From positions 1 to 64,000 of the forward strand of contig JAJZQN010000002.1 in the NCBI GenBank assembly GCA_021847605.1: a stretch of 64,000 bases of DNA. The letters run 5' to 3'. Numbering within the stretch: the stretch's first letter is position 1; the number at the start of each line of letters is the position of its first letter. The notes below the pieces were generated by a model. It ran no database searches and was not told the DNA's origin. It saw only the letters and a program-made list of their open reading frames with translations. Below are positions 27,262 to 36,389 of the stretch, one piece after another. The position numbers were made by a program, and so were the translations under genes. The stretch is from Pseudomonadota bacterium. GTDB lineage: Bacteria > Pseudomonadota > Alphaproteobacteria > Sphingomonadales > Sphingomonadaceae.

Positions 27262-28428
27262 TCACCATCCTCCAAAACGGGGCCATATGGCCGTAACGAT
27301 GTCCGATCCCTGATCCACCACATGATAGCGGTCATGCTGGGCCGCCGTGGCGCAGGCATGGTTGGGGAAGATACGGACGCGATCGCCGATCGCCAGCGGC
27401 GGCAGGTCGGCCTCCGACCCCGGACGCAGCGCCAGTACGCCATGTTCCTGATTGGCCTGCACCACGATCAGGTCGCCGAACGGGCGCCCCTCCACATCGC
27501 AGACAAGGCCATAGCCCTGATCGACCGCCTGTCCCGCCGTACCGCGATCACGCGACAGCGCCATCCAGCCGGCATCGACCAATATCCATCCCTTGTCCTG
27601 CTGATGCCCGATCACGGTCGCCAGCACGGACAGGGCGATGTCCTCATGCCGACAGATGCCGATGCCCGCCATCACCAGATCGAAGAAGACGAAGACACCG
27701 GCACGCACTTCGGTGACACCGGTCAGATCCTGCGCACGGTGGGCCGTCGGCGTCGATCCGACGCTGACGACCGGGCAGGCAAAACCGCCGTCGCGTAGGT
27801 GCTGCGCCGCCGTCACCACGGCCAGTCGTTCCGCCTCCGCGCAGGCGCGCAGGGCGTCATCCCCGCGCGCGTCATAGCTGCCGCCCGCATGAGTCAACAC
27901 GCCGCGCAACTCGCCGCCCTGGCTTAGCGCTGCCGCTATCGCGCGAAGCCGGTCGCCATCCTGTGGCAGAACCCCGGCGCGATGCCCGTCGCAGTCAATC
28001 TCGATAAAGGCGGGGATGGCATGGCCAGCCTCCCGCGAGGCCTGCGCCACGGCGGCGGCCTGTTCAACCGAATCCAGCAGGATGGCAAGGTCAACGCCCT
28101 CGCGGCGCATCGTCAATATCTCGGGCAGCTTGGCCGGGCTGACGCCGACGGCATAGATGATGTCGCGCACGCCCGCGTCGGCGAACCGGCGGGCCTCCTG
28201 CAAGGTGGATACGGTTGCCGGTCCCTGCGGCGTCGGCATCATGCGCTGCGCCACTTCGACCGACTTGCCGGTCTTGAGGTGCGGACGCAGGGTGACACCC
28301 AAATCTGTCAGCCGGTCGCGCAGACGCGCGATATTGCGATCCATCCGATCCGCGTCGAGGATGAGGCAGGGCGTGGACAGGTCGGCAAGATGCAGGGCTT
28401 GGGGGCGCAGGGCTTGAGGATTCGTCAT
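27262..28428 (-). CDS. D-threonine aldolase / D-serine dehydratase-like PLP enzyme
   Basis: A fold-type III (alanine racemase-like) PLP enzyme of the DSD1/D-threonine aldolase family. The N-terminal LADLSTPCLILDADRMDRNI leads to PHLKTGKSVEVAQRM with the Schiff-base Lys. SVGSTPTAHRAQDLTGVTEV is the phosphate/PLP region. At the C-terminus FPNHACATAAQHDRYHVVDQ carries the His-x-Cys metal site that separates this family from racemases. 388 residues. It probably cleaves or dehydrates D-hydroxy amino acids; which one cannot be read from sequence. First gene of a two-gene unit with the RidA protein. Confidence 0.88.
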   Translation of the reverse strand: MTNPQALRPQALHLADLSTPCLILDADRMDRNIARLRDRLTDLGVTLRPHLKTGKSVEVAQRMMPTPQGPATVSTLQEARRFADAGVRDIIYAVGVSPAKLPEILTMRREGVDLAILLDSVEQAAAVAQASREAGHAIPAFIEIDCDGHRAGVLPQDGDRLRAIAAALSQGGELRGVLTHAGGSYDARGDDALRACAEAERLAVVTAAQHLRDGGFACPVVSVGSTPTAHRAQDLTGVTEVRAGVFVFFDLVMAGIGICRHEDIALSVLATVIGHQQDKGWILVDAGWMALSRDRGTAGQAVDQGYGLVCDVEGRPFGDLIVVQANQEHGVLALRPGSEADLPPLAIGDRVRIFPNHACATAAQHDRYHVVDQGSDIVTAIWPRFGGW

Positions 28429-28506
28429 GGCAGGCTCCGTTTCGCGCGCCTGCCATCGCCCGTTCGCCGGGCCATTTCAATGCGCAAATCACTGAAAAAA
28501 CGGCAC

Positions 28507-28545
28507 CAAAGAAAAAGGGCGCGCCCCGCAGGACGCGCCCTTTCA
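28507..28545 (-). terminator. Terminator after ftsH
   Basis: On the minus strand AAAGGGCGCGTCC pairs with GGGGCGCGCCCTTT across a short loop, followed by TTCTTT. It lies 23 bp past the ftsH stop and would also serve the plus strand weakly. Confidence 0.8.
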
Positions 28546-28567
28546 AAATCCATCCAGCGCCGGTGGA

Positions 28568-30517
28568 TCAGATACCGGCAGGCGACGGATCGCCGAACGG
28601 TCCCTTGCGCTTGCGCGTCTTGGGAATGGAAGAGCCTGCCGCCGGAACGACCGAAGGCTTGATCGTCGTGCCGTCGTCACGGGTGATCTCGCCCTTTTCG
28701 AGCAGCGTCTTGATCTCTTCGCCGCTCAGCGTCTCATATTCCAGCATTGCGTTGGCCAGCAGGTGCAGCTGATCCTCATGGTTCTTCAGCACCTCCTGCG
28801 CACGGGCATAGCCCTGTTCGACGAGGCCACGAATTTCCTTGTCGATCAGCTTCGCCGTCTCGTCCGACATGTGGACGCGCTGGCTCTGCGAATAGCCGAG
28901 GAAGGTTTCGCCCTGCTGCTCTTCATATTGCAGCGGACCCAGCTTGTCGGACATGCCCCATTGCGTGACCATGTCGCGCGCCAGCTTGGTGGCGTACTGA
29001 ATGTCACCCGAAGCGCCCGACGACACCTTGTCGTATCCGAAGATGATTTCCTCGGCCACGCGGCCACCCATGGCGACCGCCATGTTCGCGTGCATCTTGT
29101 CGCGGTGATAGCTGTAGCTGTCCCGCTCCGGCAGGCGCATCACCATGCCCAGCGCACGGCCGCGTGGGATGATCGTCGCCTTGTGGATCGGGTCGGACGC
29201 CGGTTCATGGACCGACACGATGGCATGGCCCGCCTCATGATAGGCGGTCATTTTCTTTTCATCGTCGGTCATGACCATGGAGCGGCGTTCCGCGCCCATC
29301 ATCACCTTGTCCTTGGCCGATTCGAATTCGTCCATCGCGACCAGTCGCTTCCCGCGACGCGCCGCAGTCAGCGCCGCTTCGTTGACGAGGTTGGCGAGGT
29401 CGGCGCCCGAAAAGCCCGGCGTACCACGCGCGATGGTGCGCGGGTTGACGTCCGGCGCCAACGGCACCTTCTTCATATGGACGGCGAGAATCTTCTCGCG
29501 ACCTTCGATGTCGGGACGGGGCACCACGACCTGACGGTCGAAACGGCCCGGACGCAGCAGCGCGGGGTCCAGCACGTCGGGACGGTTGGTCGCCGCGACG
29601 ATGATGATGCCTTCATTGGCCTCAAAGCCGTCCATTTCGACCAGAAGCTGGTTCAGCGTCTGTTCGCGTTCGTCATTGCCATTGCCCAGACCCGCGCCAC
29701 GATGACGGCCGACCGCATCGATTTCGTCGATGAAGACGATGCAAGGCGCGTTCTTCTTGGCCTGTTCGAACATGTCGCGCACGCGGCTGGCGCCGACGCC
29801 CACGAACATTTCGACAAAGTCGGAACCCGAAATGGTGAAGAAGGGCACGCCCGCCTCACCCGCGATGGCGCGGGCCAGCAGCGTCTTGCCGGTGCCGGGC
29901 GAACCGACCAGCAAAGCGCCCTTGGGAATCTTGCCACCCAGACGCGCGAACTTGCTCGGGTCTTTCAGGAATTCGACGATTTCCTGAAGCTCCTCGCGCG
30001 CCTCATCGATGCCAGCAACGTCATCGAACGTCACCTTACCATGTTTCTCGGTCAGCAGCTTCGCCTTGGACTTGCCAAAGCCCATCGCGCCACCGGCGCC
30101 GCCCCCCTTCTGCATCTGACGCAGAACGAAGAAGGCGATGCCCAAAATCAGCAGGAACGGCAGCGACTGGTAAATGAGGATCATCCAGAAGCTGGGCTGT
30201 TCCTCCGCCTGGCCGCTATATTTGACATTATAGTCGTCCAGCATCTTGGGCAGGCCCGGATCATTGACCGGGATGGTGGTGAATTTCTGCCCGCTCGCCA
30301 ATGTGCCGGTGATCCGGTCGGGCGCGATGGCCACGTCCTTGACCTGACCTTCCTGCACCTTCGACCGGAATTCGGAATAGGCGATGCCGCTACCGGCGGT
30401 CGATGCCGACCGGCTGTCGAATATCGAAACGAACAGGAGCAGGGCTACGATAACCCCGGCCCAGATCATCGCGCTCTTTATCCAGGGATTGCCCTGCGGG
30501 TCTTTTTCGTCGTTCAT
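28568..30517 (-). CDS. ftsH: ATP-dependent zinc metalloprotease FtsH
   Basis: A membrane-bound AAA+ protease degrading misassembled membrane proteins and regulators. Two transmembrane helices (about 14-32 and 111-132) flank a periplasmic loop. Walker A is GSPGTGKT (205-212), Walker [10 protein letters not shown], the second region of homology [20 protein letters not shown], and the zinc site HEAGH (427-431) with its third ligand further on. 649 residues, normal. The C-terminal tail is basic (PKTRKRKG). tilS and cpoB upstream on the same strand give the conserved alphaproteobacterial order cpoB-tilS-ftsH, here with a small membrane protein gene inserted. Confidence 0.97.
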   Translation of the reverse strand: MNDEKDPQGNPWIKSAMIWAGVIVALLLFVSIFDSRSASTAGSGIAYSEFRSKVQEGQVKDVAIAPDRITGTLASGQKFTTIPVNDPGLPKMLDDYNVKYSGQAEEQPSFWMILIYQSLPFLLILGIAFFVLRQMQKGGGAGGAMGFGKSKAKLLTEKHGKVTFDDVAGIDEAREELQEIVEFLKDPSKFARLGGKIPKGALLVGSPGTGKTLLARAIAGEAGVPFFTISGSDFVEMFVGVGASRVRDMFEQAKKNAPCIVFIDEIDAVGRHRGAGLGNGNDEREQTLNQLLVEMDGFEANEGIIIVAATNRPDVLDPALLRPGRFDRQVVVPRPDIEGREKILAVHMKKVPLAPDVNPRTIARGTPGFSGADLANLVNEAALTAARRGKRLVAMDEFESAKDKVMMGAERRSMVMTDDEKKMTAYHEAGHAIVSVHEPASDPIHKATIIPRGRALGMVMRLPERDSYSYHRDKMHANMAVAMGGRVAEEIIFGYDKVSSGASGDIQYATKLARDMVTQWGMSDKLGPLQYEEQQGETFLGYSQSQRVHMSDETAKLIDKEIRGLVEQGYARAQEVLKNHEDQLHLLANAMLEYETLSGEEIKTLLEKGEITRDDGTTIKPSVVPAAGSSIPKTRKRKGPFGDPSPAGI

Positions 30518-30604
30518 CCTGACTCTCTTTCACACGGCAAGATAGGGCGCGCCGGCAAAAGCGCAAGCCGATGCGCGCCTCTTCCATCCCGTTAGCGGGT
30601 AGGT

Positions 30605-30796
30605 TCAGCCAGCCAGCAACTGAACCAGCACGATGCAGCTCAGCACCAGGGCGATCCCGGCCGACAGGCCACACAGCAAATAGCCCATGTACAGCAGCAG
30701 CGGCGGATGCGGACGGGCCAGCTTCCGGTTACGCTGCGCCGCCGAAATGATGACGCTGGTCAACAGTCCATAGGTCAGCGCCGCAAATTCAAACAT
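30605..30796 (-). CDS. Small two-helix membrane protein
   Basis: A 63-residue protein made almost only of two hydrophobic helices (about 3-19, AALTYGLLTSVIISAAQ; and 34-61, LYMGYLLCGLSAGIALVLSC) joined by the basic loop RNRKLARPHPP. The frame has codon use like its neighbours. It lies between tilS and ftsH in the same direction. I know no family for it. A regulatory or stabilising role for FtsH is possible only by neighbourhood. Confidence 0.6.
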   Translation of the reverse strand: MFEFAALTYGLLTSVIISAAQRNRKLARPHPPLLLYMGYLLCGLSAGIALVLSCIVLVQLLAG

Positions 30797-30931
30797 CGTA
30801 CCGAATCCCCGCTTGGTTCATCGACCGATTAACCATGCCGGCGGTTAAGAAAAGATCATTGCAACGCCGCAAATCGACGGACTGTTGCAGGAAGGCGGCC
30901 AGTGGCGGAACTTTTCACACGAAAAAGTGTG

Positions 30932-31870
30932 TCAATGGCTCCGGCGCGGTGGCGCGGGCTGCAACGACCATATGTCCCCGCCCTGCAACAGCCAGTCCCC
31001 CAGACTGATTTTTTGCCCCTGCGCCGCCATGAGGATCGCCCGGTCGAGCGAATCGCCGCGTGGCGGGGCTGCTTCGGGCGCAGCGAGATTCAGCATATGC
31101 AGCAGCAGCCGGCGCAGATATTCGCGGGGCAAATCGGTGCGGTCCAGTCGCCACCCCGCGCCATCCGCGCGGACATGCCGGGCCGCCAGATCAGCGATGC
31201 TCCACACCAGCGCAGCCTCGACTTCCCCCAATGCAGCGGCACTCCGCGCCGCCGCCTCCGGGTCCAGCCAGTCGACCCCGGTCAGCGCCGTGCGCAGGGC
31301 GGCGCGATCAAAACGCGGATCGGCATTGGAAGGATCATCGACATGGGGCAGACCCTCCGCCTGCGCGAGCGCGATCAGCGCGACCTTGCGCGCGCCCAGT
31401 AACGGCCGGATCACCCGTCCGCTGCGCGCCCGCACCCCGGCCAGTCCGCCGACGCCCGCCCCCCGGTTGAGGCGCATCAGCATGGTTTCGATCTGATCGT
31501 CGGCATGATGCGCCGTCATGATCCAGTCGATGCCCCGCGCCTGCCGCCATGTTTCGATCAGGGCATAGCGCTGCGTCCGCGCCCAATTCTGCACATTGCC
31601 CTCGACCGACTCCGCCGGTTTCAGCACAGCATGGACGATGCCTACCCCCGCGCACCAGTCGGCGACCATAGCCGCCTCTTGCGCCGATGCGGCGCGCAGC
31701 CCGTGATCGACCGTCACCGCCTCGACCCGGCCGGGGAAAGCCTGCGCCGTCAGCCATAACAGGGCCATGCTGTCCGGCCCGCCCGACACGGCGATGCCGA
31801 ACCGCGCCTGCGCCTCCTCGCCGATGATCGCGCGCGTGACGGCGATCAGCGCGGCGGGATTTAGCTGCAC
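30932..31870 (-). CDS. tilS: tRNA(Ile)-lysidine synthetase
   Basis: Modifies C34 of the CAU anticodon to lysidine, switching that tRNA from Met to Ile. The PP-loop is FGIAVSGGPDSMALLWLTAQ; EAVTVDHGLR, DWIMTAHHADDQIETMLMRL, RGAGVGGLAGVRARSGRVIR and RFDRAALRTAL are family blocks. The best start is GTG at 31870, overlapping the cpoB stop by 10 bases; upstream sequence in this frame mirrors cpoB. That gives 312 residues, shorter than the E. coli enzyme because the C-terminal domain is reduced, as I recall for alphaproteobacterial forms. Essential in most bacteria. Confidence 0.92.
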   Translation of the reverse strand: MQLNPAALIAVTRAIIGEEAQARFGIAVSGGPDSMALLWLTAQAFPGRVEAVTVDHGLRAASAQEAAMVADWCAGVGIVHAVLKPAESVEGNVQNWARTQRYALIETWRQARGIDWIMTAHHADDQIETMLMRLNRGAGVGGLAGVRARSGRVIRPLLGARKVALIALAQAEGLPHVDDPSNADPRFDRAALRTALTGVDWLDPEAAARSAAALGEVEAALVWSIADLAARHVRADGAGWRLDRTDLPREYLRRLLLHMLNLAAPEAAPPRGDSLDRAILMAAQGQKISLGDWLLQGGDIWSLQPAPPRRSH

Positions 31871-32784
31871 TTGGCCTTGATGCGGCCCTTGTCCATCATG
31901 GAGCGCAGGCTGGTCGACAGCGTTTCGCCATAAACCTGTTCCAACTCCGAATAGACCTTGCACGCATCGGCGGGCTTTTTGAGCTGCATCAGCGCCTCAC
32001 CCAGATAGGCCAGACTGTCGGCCGCCCGGTCGCCACGCGGGCGCTTCTGATAATTTTCGTAGAAGGCAACCGACGCCAGCGCCGGCTTGCCATCGTCCAG
32101 ATAGGCGCGGCCCAGCAGGTTCTGCGCCCGGCTGGCCACCGACGAGGTGCCATATTTGTCGACCGTCGCCTTCAACTGCGCCTGCGCCTCGGGATAGAAT
32201 TTGCCGTCCCACAGGCGGAAGCCATAGCTATAGGCGTCCATTGCATCGTCGCCGGTGCTGGGCCGCTCGATTGCCGCAACGGCGCCCTTGCGCGCTTCAC
32301 TGGCGGCAGCGGTCGGTTTTGCGGCAGCGGGCTTGGCGGCGGCAGGAGCCGGATCGACGGCCGGCGGCACAGTCACGGTCGGACGCACGGCTGGCGGCGC
32401 AGCCTCGGCCGGCGCCAGCCGTGCATCGGTGTCGGCCTTATATTTGGCGAAGGCCTGTTCCAGCTGGCGCAGCTTGAAATTATTTTCCTCGACCTGCCCG
32501 GTGATGGAGGCAAGCTGGGATTCCAGCGCCCCGACGCGCGCCGTCAGGTCTGCAATCGGCGCCGATGACGGGGTGCCGGGTGTCGGCGCAGGCGTCACCG
32601 GGCGGGTAATTTCCGCCTCCAGCGGCGCTCCGGCGGGAAAAACCTTGCGCTGGACCGCGCGCATTTCCTTTTCCAGCCGGTCGACCCGACCTTCGACCTG
32701 ACCATTTTGCGCTACGGCTGGCGTCCCGGCCGCAAGCAACGCCCCGCAGACCAGAGCCGATGATGCGAAGAGCAGGTGGCGCAT
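31861..32784 (-). CDS. cpoB: Tol-Pal system protein (YbgF/CpoB type)
   Basis: A periplasmic coordinator of Tol-Pal outer-membrane constriction and peptidoglycan synthesis. The start at 32784 opens a signal peptide (MRHLLFASSALVCGALLAAG). A coiled coil follows (GRVDRLEKEMRAVQRKVF; then LTARVGALESQLASITGQVE), an Ala/Pro linker, and a TPR domain from about 190 (DAYSYGFRLWDGKFYPEAQA, SRAQNLLGRAYLDDGKPALA, RAADSLAYLGEALMQLKKPA) as in CpoB. 307 residues. tolQRAB and pal are not in the window. tilS overlaps its end. Confidence 0.88.
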   Translation of the reverse strand: MRHLLFASSALVCGALLAAGTPAVAQNGQVEGRVDRLEKEMRAVQRKVFPAGAPLEAEITRPVTPAPTPGTPSSAPIADLTARVGALESQLASITGQVEENNFKLRQLEQAFAKYKADTDARLAPAEAAPPAVRPTVTVPPAVDPAPAAAKPAAAKPTAAASEARKGAVAAIERPSTGDDAMDAYSYGFRLWDGKFYPEAQAQLKATVDKYGTSSVASRAQNLLGRAYLDDGKPALASVAFYENYQKRPRGDRAADSLAYLGEALMQLKKPADACKVYSELEQVYGETLSTSLRSMMDKGRIKAKCS

Positions 32785-32908
32785 GATAATCCCCGACTGA
32801 TTGTGCCGCCTTAACCATAAGGCGTTATTCGCCGCGGTAAAGCGCGACATGGAAAGGACGCCGTAAAGCGGTGGTGACGCGCCGGTAGAGCCTTGACTTA
32901 ACGTTGGC

Positions 32909-33874
32909 TCAGGGCGCAGTCGGACTGCCGTTACCCGCCGATGATGGCGGCGGCGCGACAGTCGGTGCGCTGGACGGCGCGGCGGCGGGAGCCGCAGCTC
33001 CGCTGCCCGTCGACGGCACCGCAGGGCGCGAGGAAGCGGCCGGTCGCGCCGGCGCATTGCCAGCGGGCGCCGCAACAGGCGCCGCCGCACCGCGCGCCAG
33101 AAGCGCTTCGGCACTGACCGGCAGGTCGGCGACGGTACGATCCGCCGGACCCAAAGCCGCCACGGCCTTGCCCCCCACCGTCACGCTCAACGCCTGCGGC
33201 CGCCCGGTCAGGATCATCGGACCCCGCGCATTGGTCGGCAGGGTGAAGCTCTCACCCTTTTTCATCAGGCCGTCCTTCAGGCGTTCGCCCGCTTCGTCAT
33301 AGATACGCAGCCACACATCATCGACGGCGGTGAACACCACAGGCTGCGCGGCGGGCGGGATCGGCGCGGACACACCGGCCGGGCGCGCGGCCGCAGCGGG
33401 CTGCGTCGCCTGATCCTGCGCGATTTCCTCGCTGGTCGGCGGAGTCAGCAATTGCGTGCGCCAGATGGTGTAGCCGGCGATCAGCAGGACAACGATGACC
33501 GCCGCGATCCAGGCCAGCCGGGCGGGCGGCACACGGGCCGGGTCAGCAGGCTCGAACGCTTCATAGCGATTGGCGCCGATGTCCGATCCATGCACGGCGT
33601 CGCGCACCTCGGCGGCGACGGCCACTTCGTCCAGCCCCACGGTGCGGGCATAGGCCCGCGCAAAGCCGATCGCATAGGGAATGCCGGGCAGCGCCGAATA
33701 ATCGTCGCGCTCCACCGCCTCAAGCTGGCGCAGCGCGATGCGCGTCCGCGTTGCCACGTCCTGAAGCGACAAATTCTGTGCTTCACGTGCCATACGCAGC
33801 TTATCGCCAGGCGATTTCGGCGCGCTCTCCACAGCACCGCCCTCGCCCTGTTCCAGTTCTACATCTTCCGCCAT
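32909..33874 (-). CDS. RodZ-like helix-turn-helix membrane protein
   Basis: A bitopic protein: a cytoplasmic HTH domain (about 22-90; LRMAREAQNLSLQDVATRTR, LRQLEAVERDDYSALPGIPY, IGFARAYARTVGL), a transmembrane helix (about 120-138, LAWIAAVIVVLLIAGYTIW) and a periplasmic DUF4115 domain (about 180-260; VVFTAVDDVWLRIYDEAGE, ALSVTVGGKAVAALGPADRT). The last ~55 residues are Ala/Pro-rich. This is the layout of RodZ, which anchors MreB in rod-shaped cells. Length 321. Located between cpoB and ptsP in the same direction. Confidence 0.85.
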   Translation of the reverse strand: MAEDVELEQGEGGAVESAPKSPGDKLRMAREAQNLSLQDVATRTRIALRQLEAVERDDYSALPGIPYAIGFARAYARTVGLDEVAVAAEVRDAVHGSDIGANRYEAFEPADPARVPPARLAWIAAVIVVLLIAGYTIWRTQLLTPPTSEEIAQDQATQPAAAARPAGVSAPIPPAAQPVVFTAVDDVWLRIYDEAGERLKDGLMKKGESFTLPTNARGPMILTGRPQALSVTVGGKAVAALGPADRTVADLPVSAEALLARGAAAPVAAPAGNAPARPAASSRPAVPSTGSGAAAPAAAPSSAPTVAPPPSSAGNGSPTAP

Positions 33875-33947
33875 GCTACTCCGCGACCTTTGGTGACTGG
33901 CCTTGTCTCACCCCGTAACATCGATTGTCAACGGCGCGACAACTATC

Positions 33948-36224
33948 TCAATTCAGTTCGATGTTTCGGTCCGCCGCCCATTGGGTCAATCGGGCGCGAA
34001 TGTCGGTGGCCCCGCCGTCCAGCATGGCGCGCAACTCGGTTTCGAGTGCCCCCGCATCGACCGCACGGATCATCGCCTTGACCGGGCCGACCGATGCAGG
34101 CGTGATCGACAGACGCCGGATGCCAAGGCCGATCAGCGCCATCGCCTCCAGCGTGCGCCCGCCCATCTCACCGCATACGCCCACCGGCACGGCATGCGCC
34201 TGACAGGCGCGCACCACCCGGTCGATGAAGCGCAAGATCGCGATGCTCAGCCAGTCATAGCGTTCGGCCAGACGCGGGTGAGCGCGGTCGGCGGCGAACA
34301 GGAACTGGGTCAGGTCATTGGTGCCGATCGACAGGAAGTCGAGGCGTGGCAATAACAAGTCCAGCACCTCGGCCAGTGCCGGTACTTCGAGCATGGCACC
34401 ATATTTGACGGCGATGGGCAGCTTCTTTTTCTGCGCCTGCAACCACTCGCGCTGTTTTTCCACCAGTGCGCGGGCTTCCTCATATTCCCACGGCTCCGAC
34501 ACCATCGGGAACATGATGTGCAGCATCTTGCCCGCCCCGGCCTCCAGCAGAGCGCGGGCCTGCGCCTTCATCAGGCCGTCGCGGCCCAGCGCCAGCCGCA
34601 GCGCACGCCAGCCCATCGCCGGATTATCCTCCAGCTCTTCCTCGGCATCGCGCTGCATATAGGGCAGCGCCTTGTCACCGCCGATGTCGACCGTGCGGAA
34701 TATGACCGGCCGGTCGCCCGCGGCATCCAGCACATCCCTGTAAAGCCGCTGCTGCTTTTCCCGCTGCGGCAGGGTGGCCGACACCAGAAACTGGAATTCG
34801 GTGCGGAACAGGCCGATGCCGTCGGCCCCGACCATATCGAGCGCCTGCGCATCCTCCCGCAGGCCGGCATTGACCATCAGTTCGATCCGCTGCCCGTCGG
34901 TGGTGACGGACGGCAGATCGCGCATCGCGGCAAATTCGGCGCGGCGCTTCTGCGTCACATGCAGCTTGCTCTCGAACGCCTCCTCCATGTCGGCGGTCGG
35001 CCGCGTCAGCACGGCATTGGCGCCCACGTCCATCAGGATGAGGTCGCCCTCGCTCACCCGATGGCGAATATCGCGCACGCGGCCCAGCACTGGCACGCCC
35101 ATGGCGCGCGCGACGATGGTCACATGCGCCGTCAGCGACCCTTCCTCCAGGATGACACCCTTCAGGCGGCGGCGATCATATTCCAGCAGTTCGGCCGGAC
35201 CCAGGTTGCGGGCAATCAGGATCGTGTCCTGACGCAGGCCCATGGTCGCCGCCGTCCCCAATTGCCCGGACACGATGCGCAGCAACCGGTTGGCCATGTC
35301 CTCCAGGTCGTGCATGCGATCCTGAAGCAGCGGATCATCGATCTGGCGCATCCGCATGCGGGTGCGCTGCTGCACATGCTCGATGGCCGCTTCGGCGGTC
35401 AGGCCGCTGTCGATCGCCTCGTTGATGCGCCGCGCCCACCCCTCATCATAGGCGAACATCTTGTAGGTTTCCAAAACCTCCTGATGTTCGCCCTCCGTGC
35501 CGAATTCGACAGCGCCGGTCATCCGGTCGATCTGCTCGCGCATCCGGGTAAAGGCCGACACGACCCGTTGCCGCTCGGCCTCCGTATCTTCCGCCACCGT
35601 ATGTTCGATATGGACGCGCGGCTGGTGATAGACGGCATGGCCCCGCGCCATGCCCATCACCAGTTGCAGCCCCTGCATCACCATCGTCCCGGTGTCCTGC
35701 ACCCGCGAATCCAGCGGGCCGTCATCCGCCAGTTCGGCATTGGCGATGAGTTCGGACATGACCATGGCGACGGTCTGAAGCGCCTCGATCTCCACCTCTT
35801 CATATTTGCGCGGCTCGACATGCTGCACGCACAATACGCCGATCGCCCGTTCGCGCCGCACGATCGGCACGCCCGCGAAACTGTGGAACAGTTCCTCACC
35901 GGTTTCGGGGCGATAGCTATAATCGGGATGGGCCGCCGCTTCATCCAGGTTCAGCGTATCGACATTGGTCGCGATCAGGCCGACCAGCCCCTCGTTGATC
36001 GCCATGCGGGTGACATGGACCGCTTCCTGTTTGAGGCCACGGGTCGCGAACAGCTCCAGCACGCCTTCGCGCACCAGATAGATGGAACAGACCTCGCTCG
36101 ACAGCGACTCGCCGATAATCTCGACCACCTTGTTGAGTTTTGCCTGCGCACTGGTGCGCGCCGCCATCACTTCCTGAAGGCGAACAAGAATCTGGCGGGC
36201 GGCTGCGGCGGGCGAACTCGGCAT
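33948..36224 (-). CDS. ptsP: Phosphoenolpyruvate-protein phosphotransferase, nitrogen-type (EI-Ntr)
   Basis: First enzyme of the nitrogen phosphotransferase relay, passing phosphate from PEP to NPr. An N-terminal GAF domain (about 10-160; VCSIYLVREGVLELFATRG, EELFHSFAGVPIVRRERAIG) senses small molecules, glutamine in known cases. The enzyme I part follows with the phosphorylated His367 in SLTAHVTIVARAMGVPVLG and the PEP-binding barrel (DGIGLFRTEFQFLVSA, RTVDIGGDKALPY, SIGTNDLTQFLFAADR, GVCGEMGG). 758 residues, complete. Partners NPr and EIIA-Ntr are elsewhere. Divergent from the exported aminotransferase gene. Confidence 0.95.
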   Translation of the reverse strand: MPSSPAAAARQILVRLQEVMAARTSAQAKLNKVVEIIGESLSSEVCSIYLVREGVLELFATRGLKQEAVHVTRMAINEGLVGLIATNVDTLNLDEAAAHPDYSYRPETGEELFHSFAGVPIVRRERAIGVLCVQHVEPRKYEEVEIEALQTVAMVMSELIANAELADDGPLDSRVQDTGTMVMQGLQLVMGMARGHAVYHQPRVHIEHTVAEDTEAERQRVVSAFTRMREQIDRMTGAVEFGTEGEHQEVLETYKMFAYDEGWARRINEAIDSGLTAEAAIEHVQQRTRMRMRQIDDPLLQDRMHDLEDMANRLLRIVSGQLGTAATMGLRQDTILIARNLGPAELLEYDRRRLKGVILEEGSLTAHVTIVARAMGVPVLGRVRDIRHRVSEGDLILMDVGANAVLTRPTADMEEAFESKLHVTQKRRAEFAAMRDLPSVTTDGQRIELMVNAGLREDAQALDMVGADGIGLFRTEFQFLVSATLPQREKQQRLYRDVLDAAGDRPVIFRTVDIGGDKALPYMQRDAEEELEDNPAMGWRALRLALGRDGLMKAQARALLEAGAGKMLHIMFPMVSEPWEYEEARALVEKQREWLQAQKKKLPIAVKYGAMLEVPALAEVLDLLLPRLDFLSIGTNDLTQFLFAADRAHPRLAERYDWLSIAILRFIDRVVRACQAHAVPVGVCGEMGGRTLEAMALIGLGIRRLSITPASVGPVKAMIRAVDAGALETELRAMLDGGATDIRARLTQWAADRNIELN

Positions 36225-36389
36225 GGATCAAGCGCTAACAGATTGATGTGCCGCTTTCCAAGGCGTTTCGTGCCTGAGGCATCAATGCCAATTGTTCAGC
36301 AGAGGTCATTTGCATGGCGGGTGCAATTCGTACATTCGTTTAACAGCGCAAAAGGGGCGGATACTCGTCCTTCCAGGGAGACGACGAAC

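Noticed and set aside
28763..30595. Long plus-strand open frame opposite ftsH
   Set aside because: Antisense to a clear ftsH with all motifs; no ribosome site or family features.
34518..36389. N-terminal extension of the first aminotransferase over ptsP
   Set aside because: The extension is antisense to ptsP; the twin-arginine leader at 36390 gives a better start.
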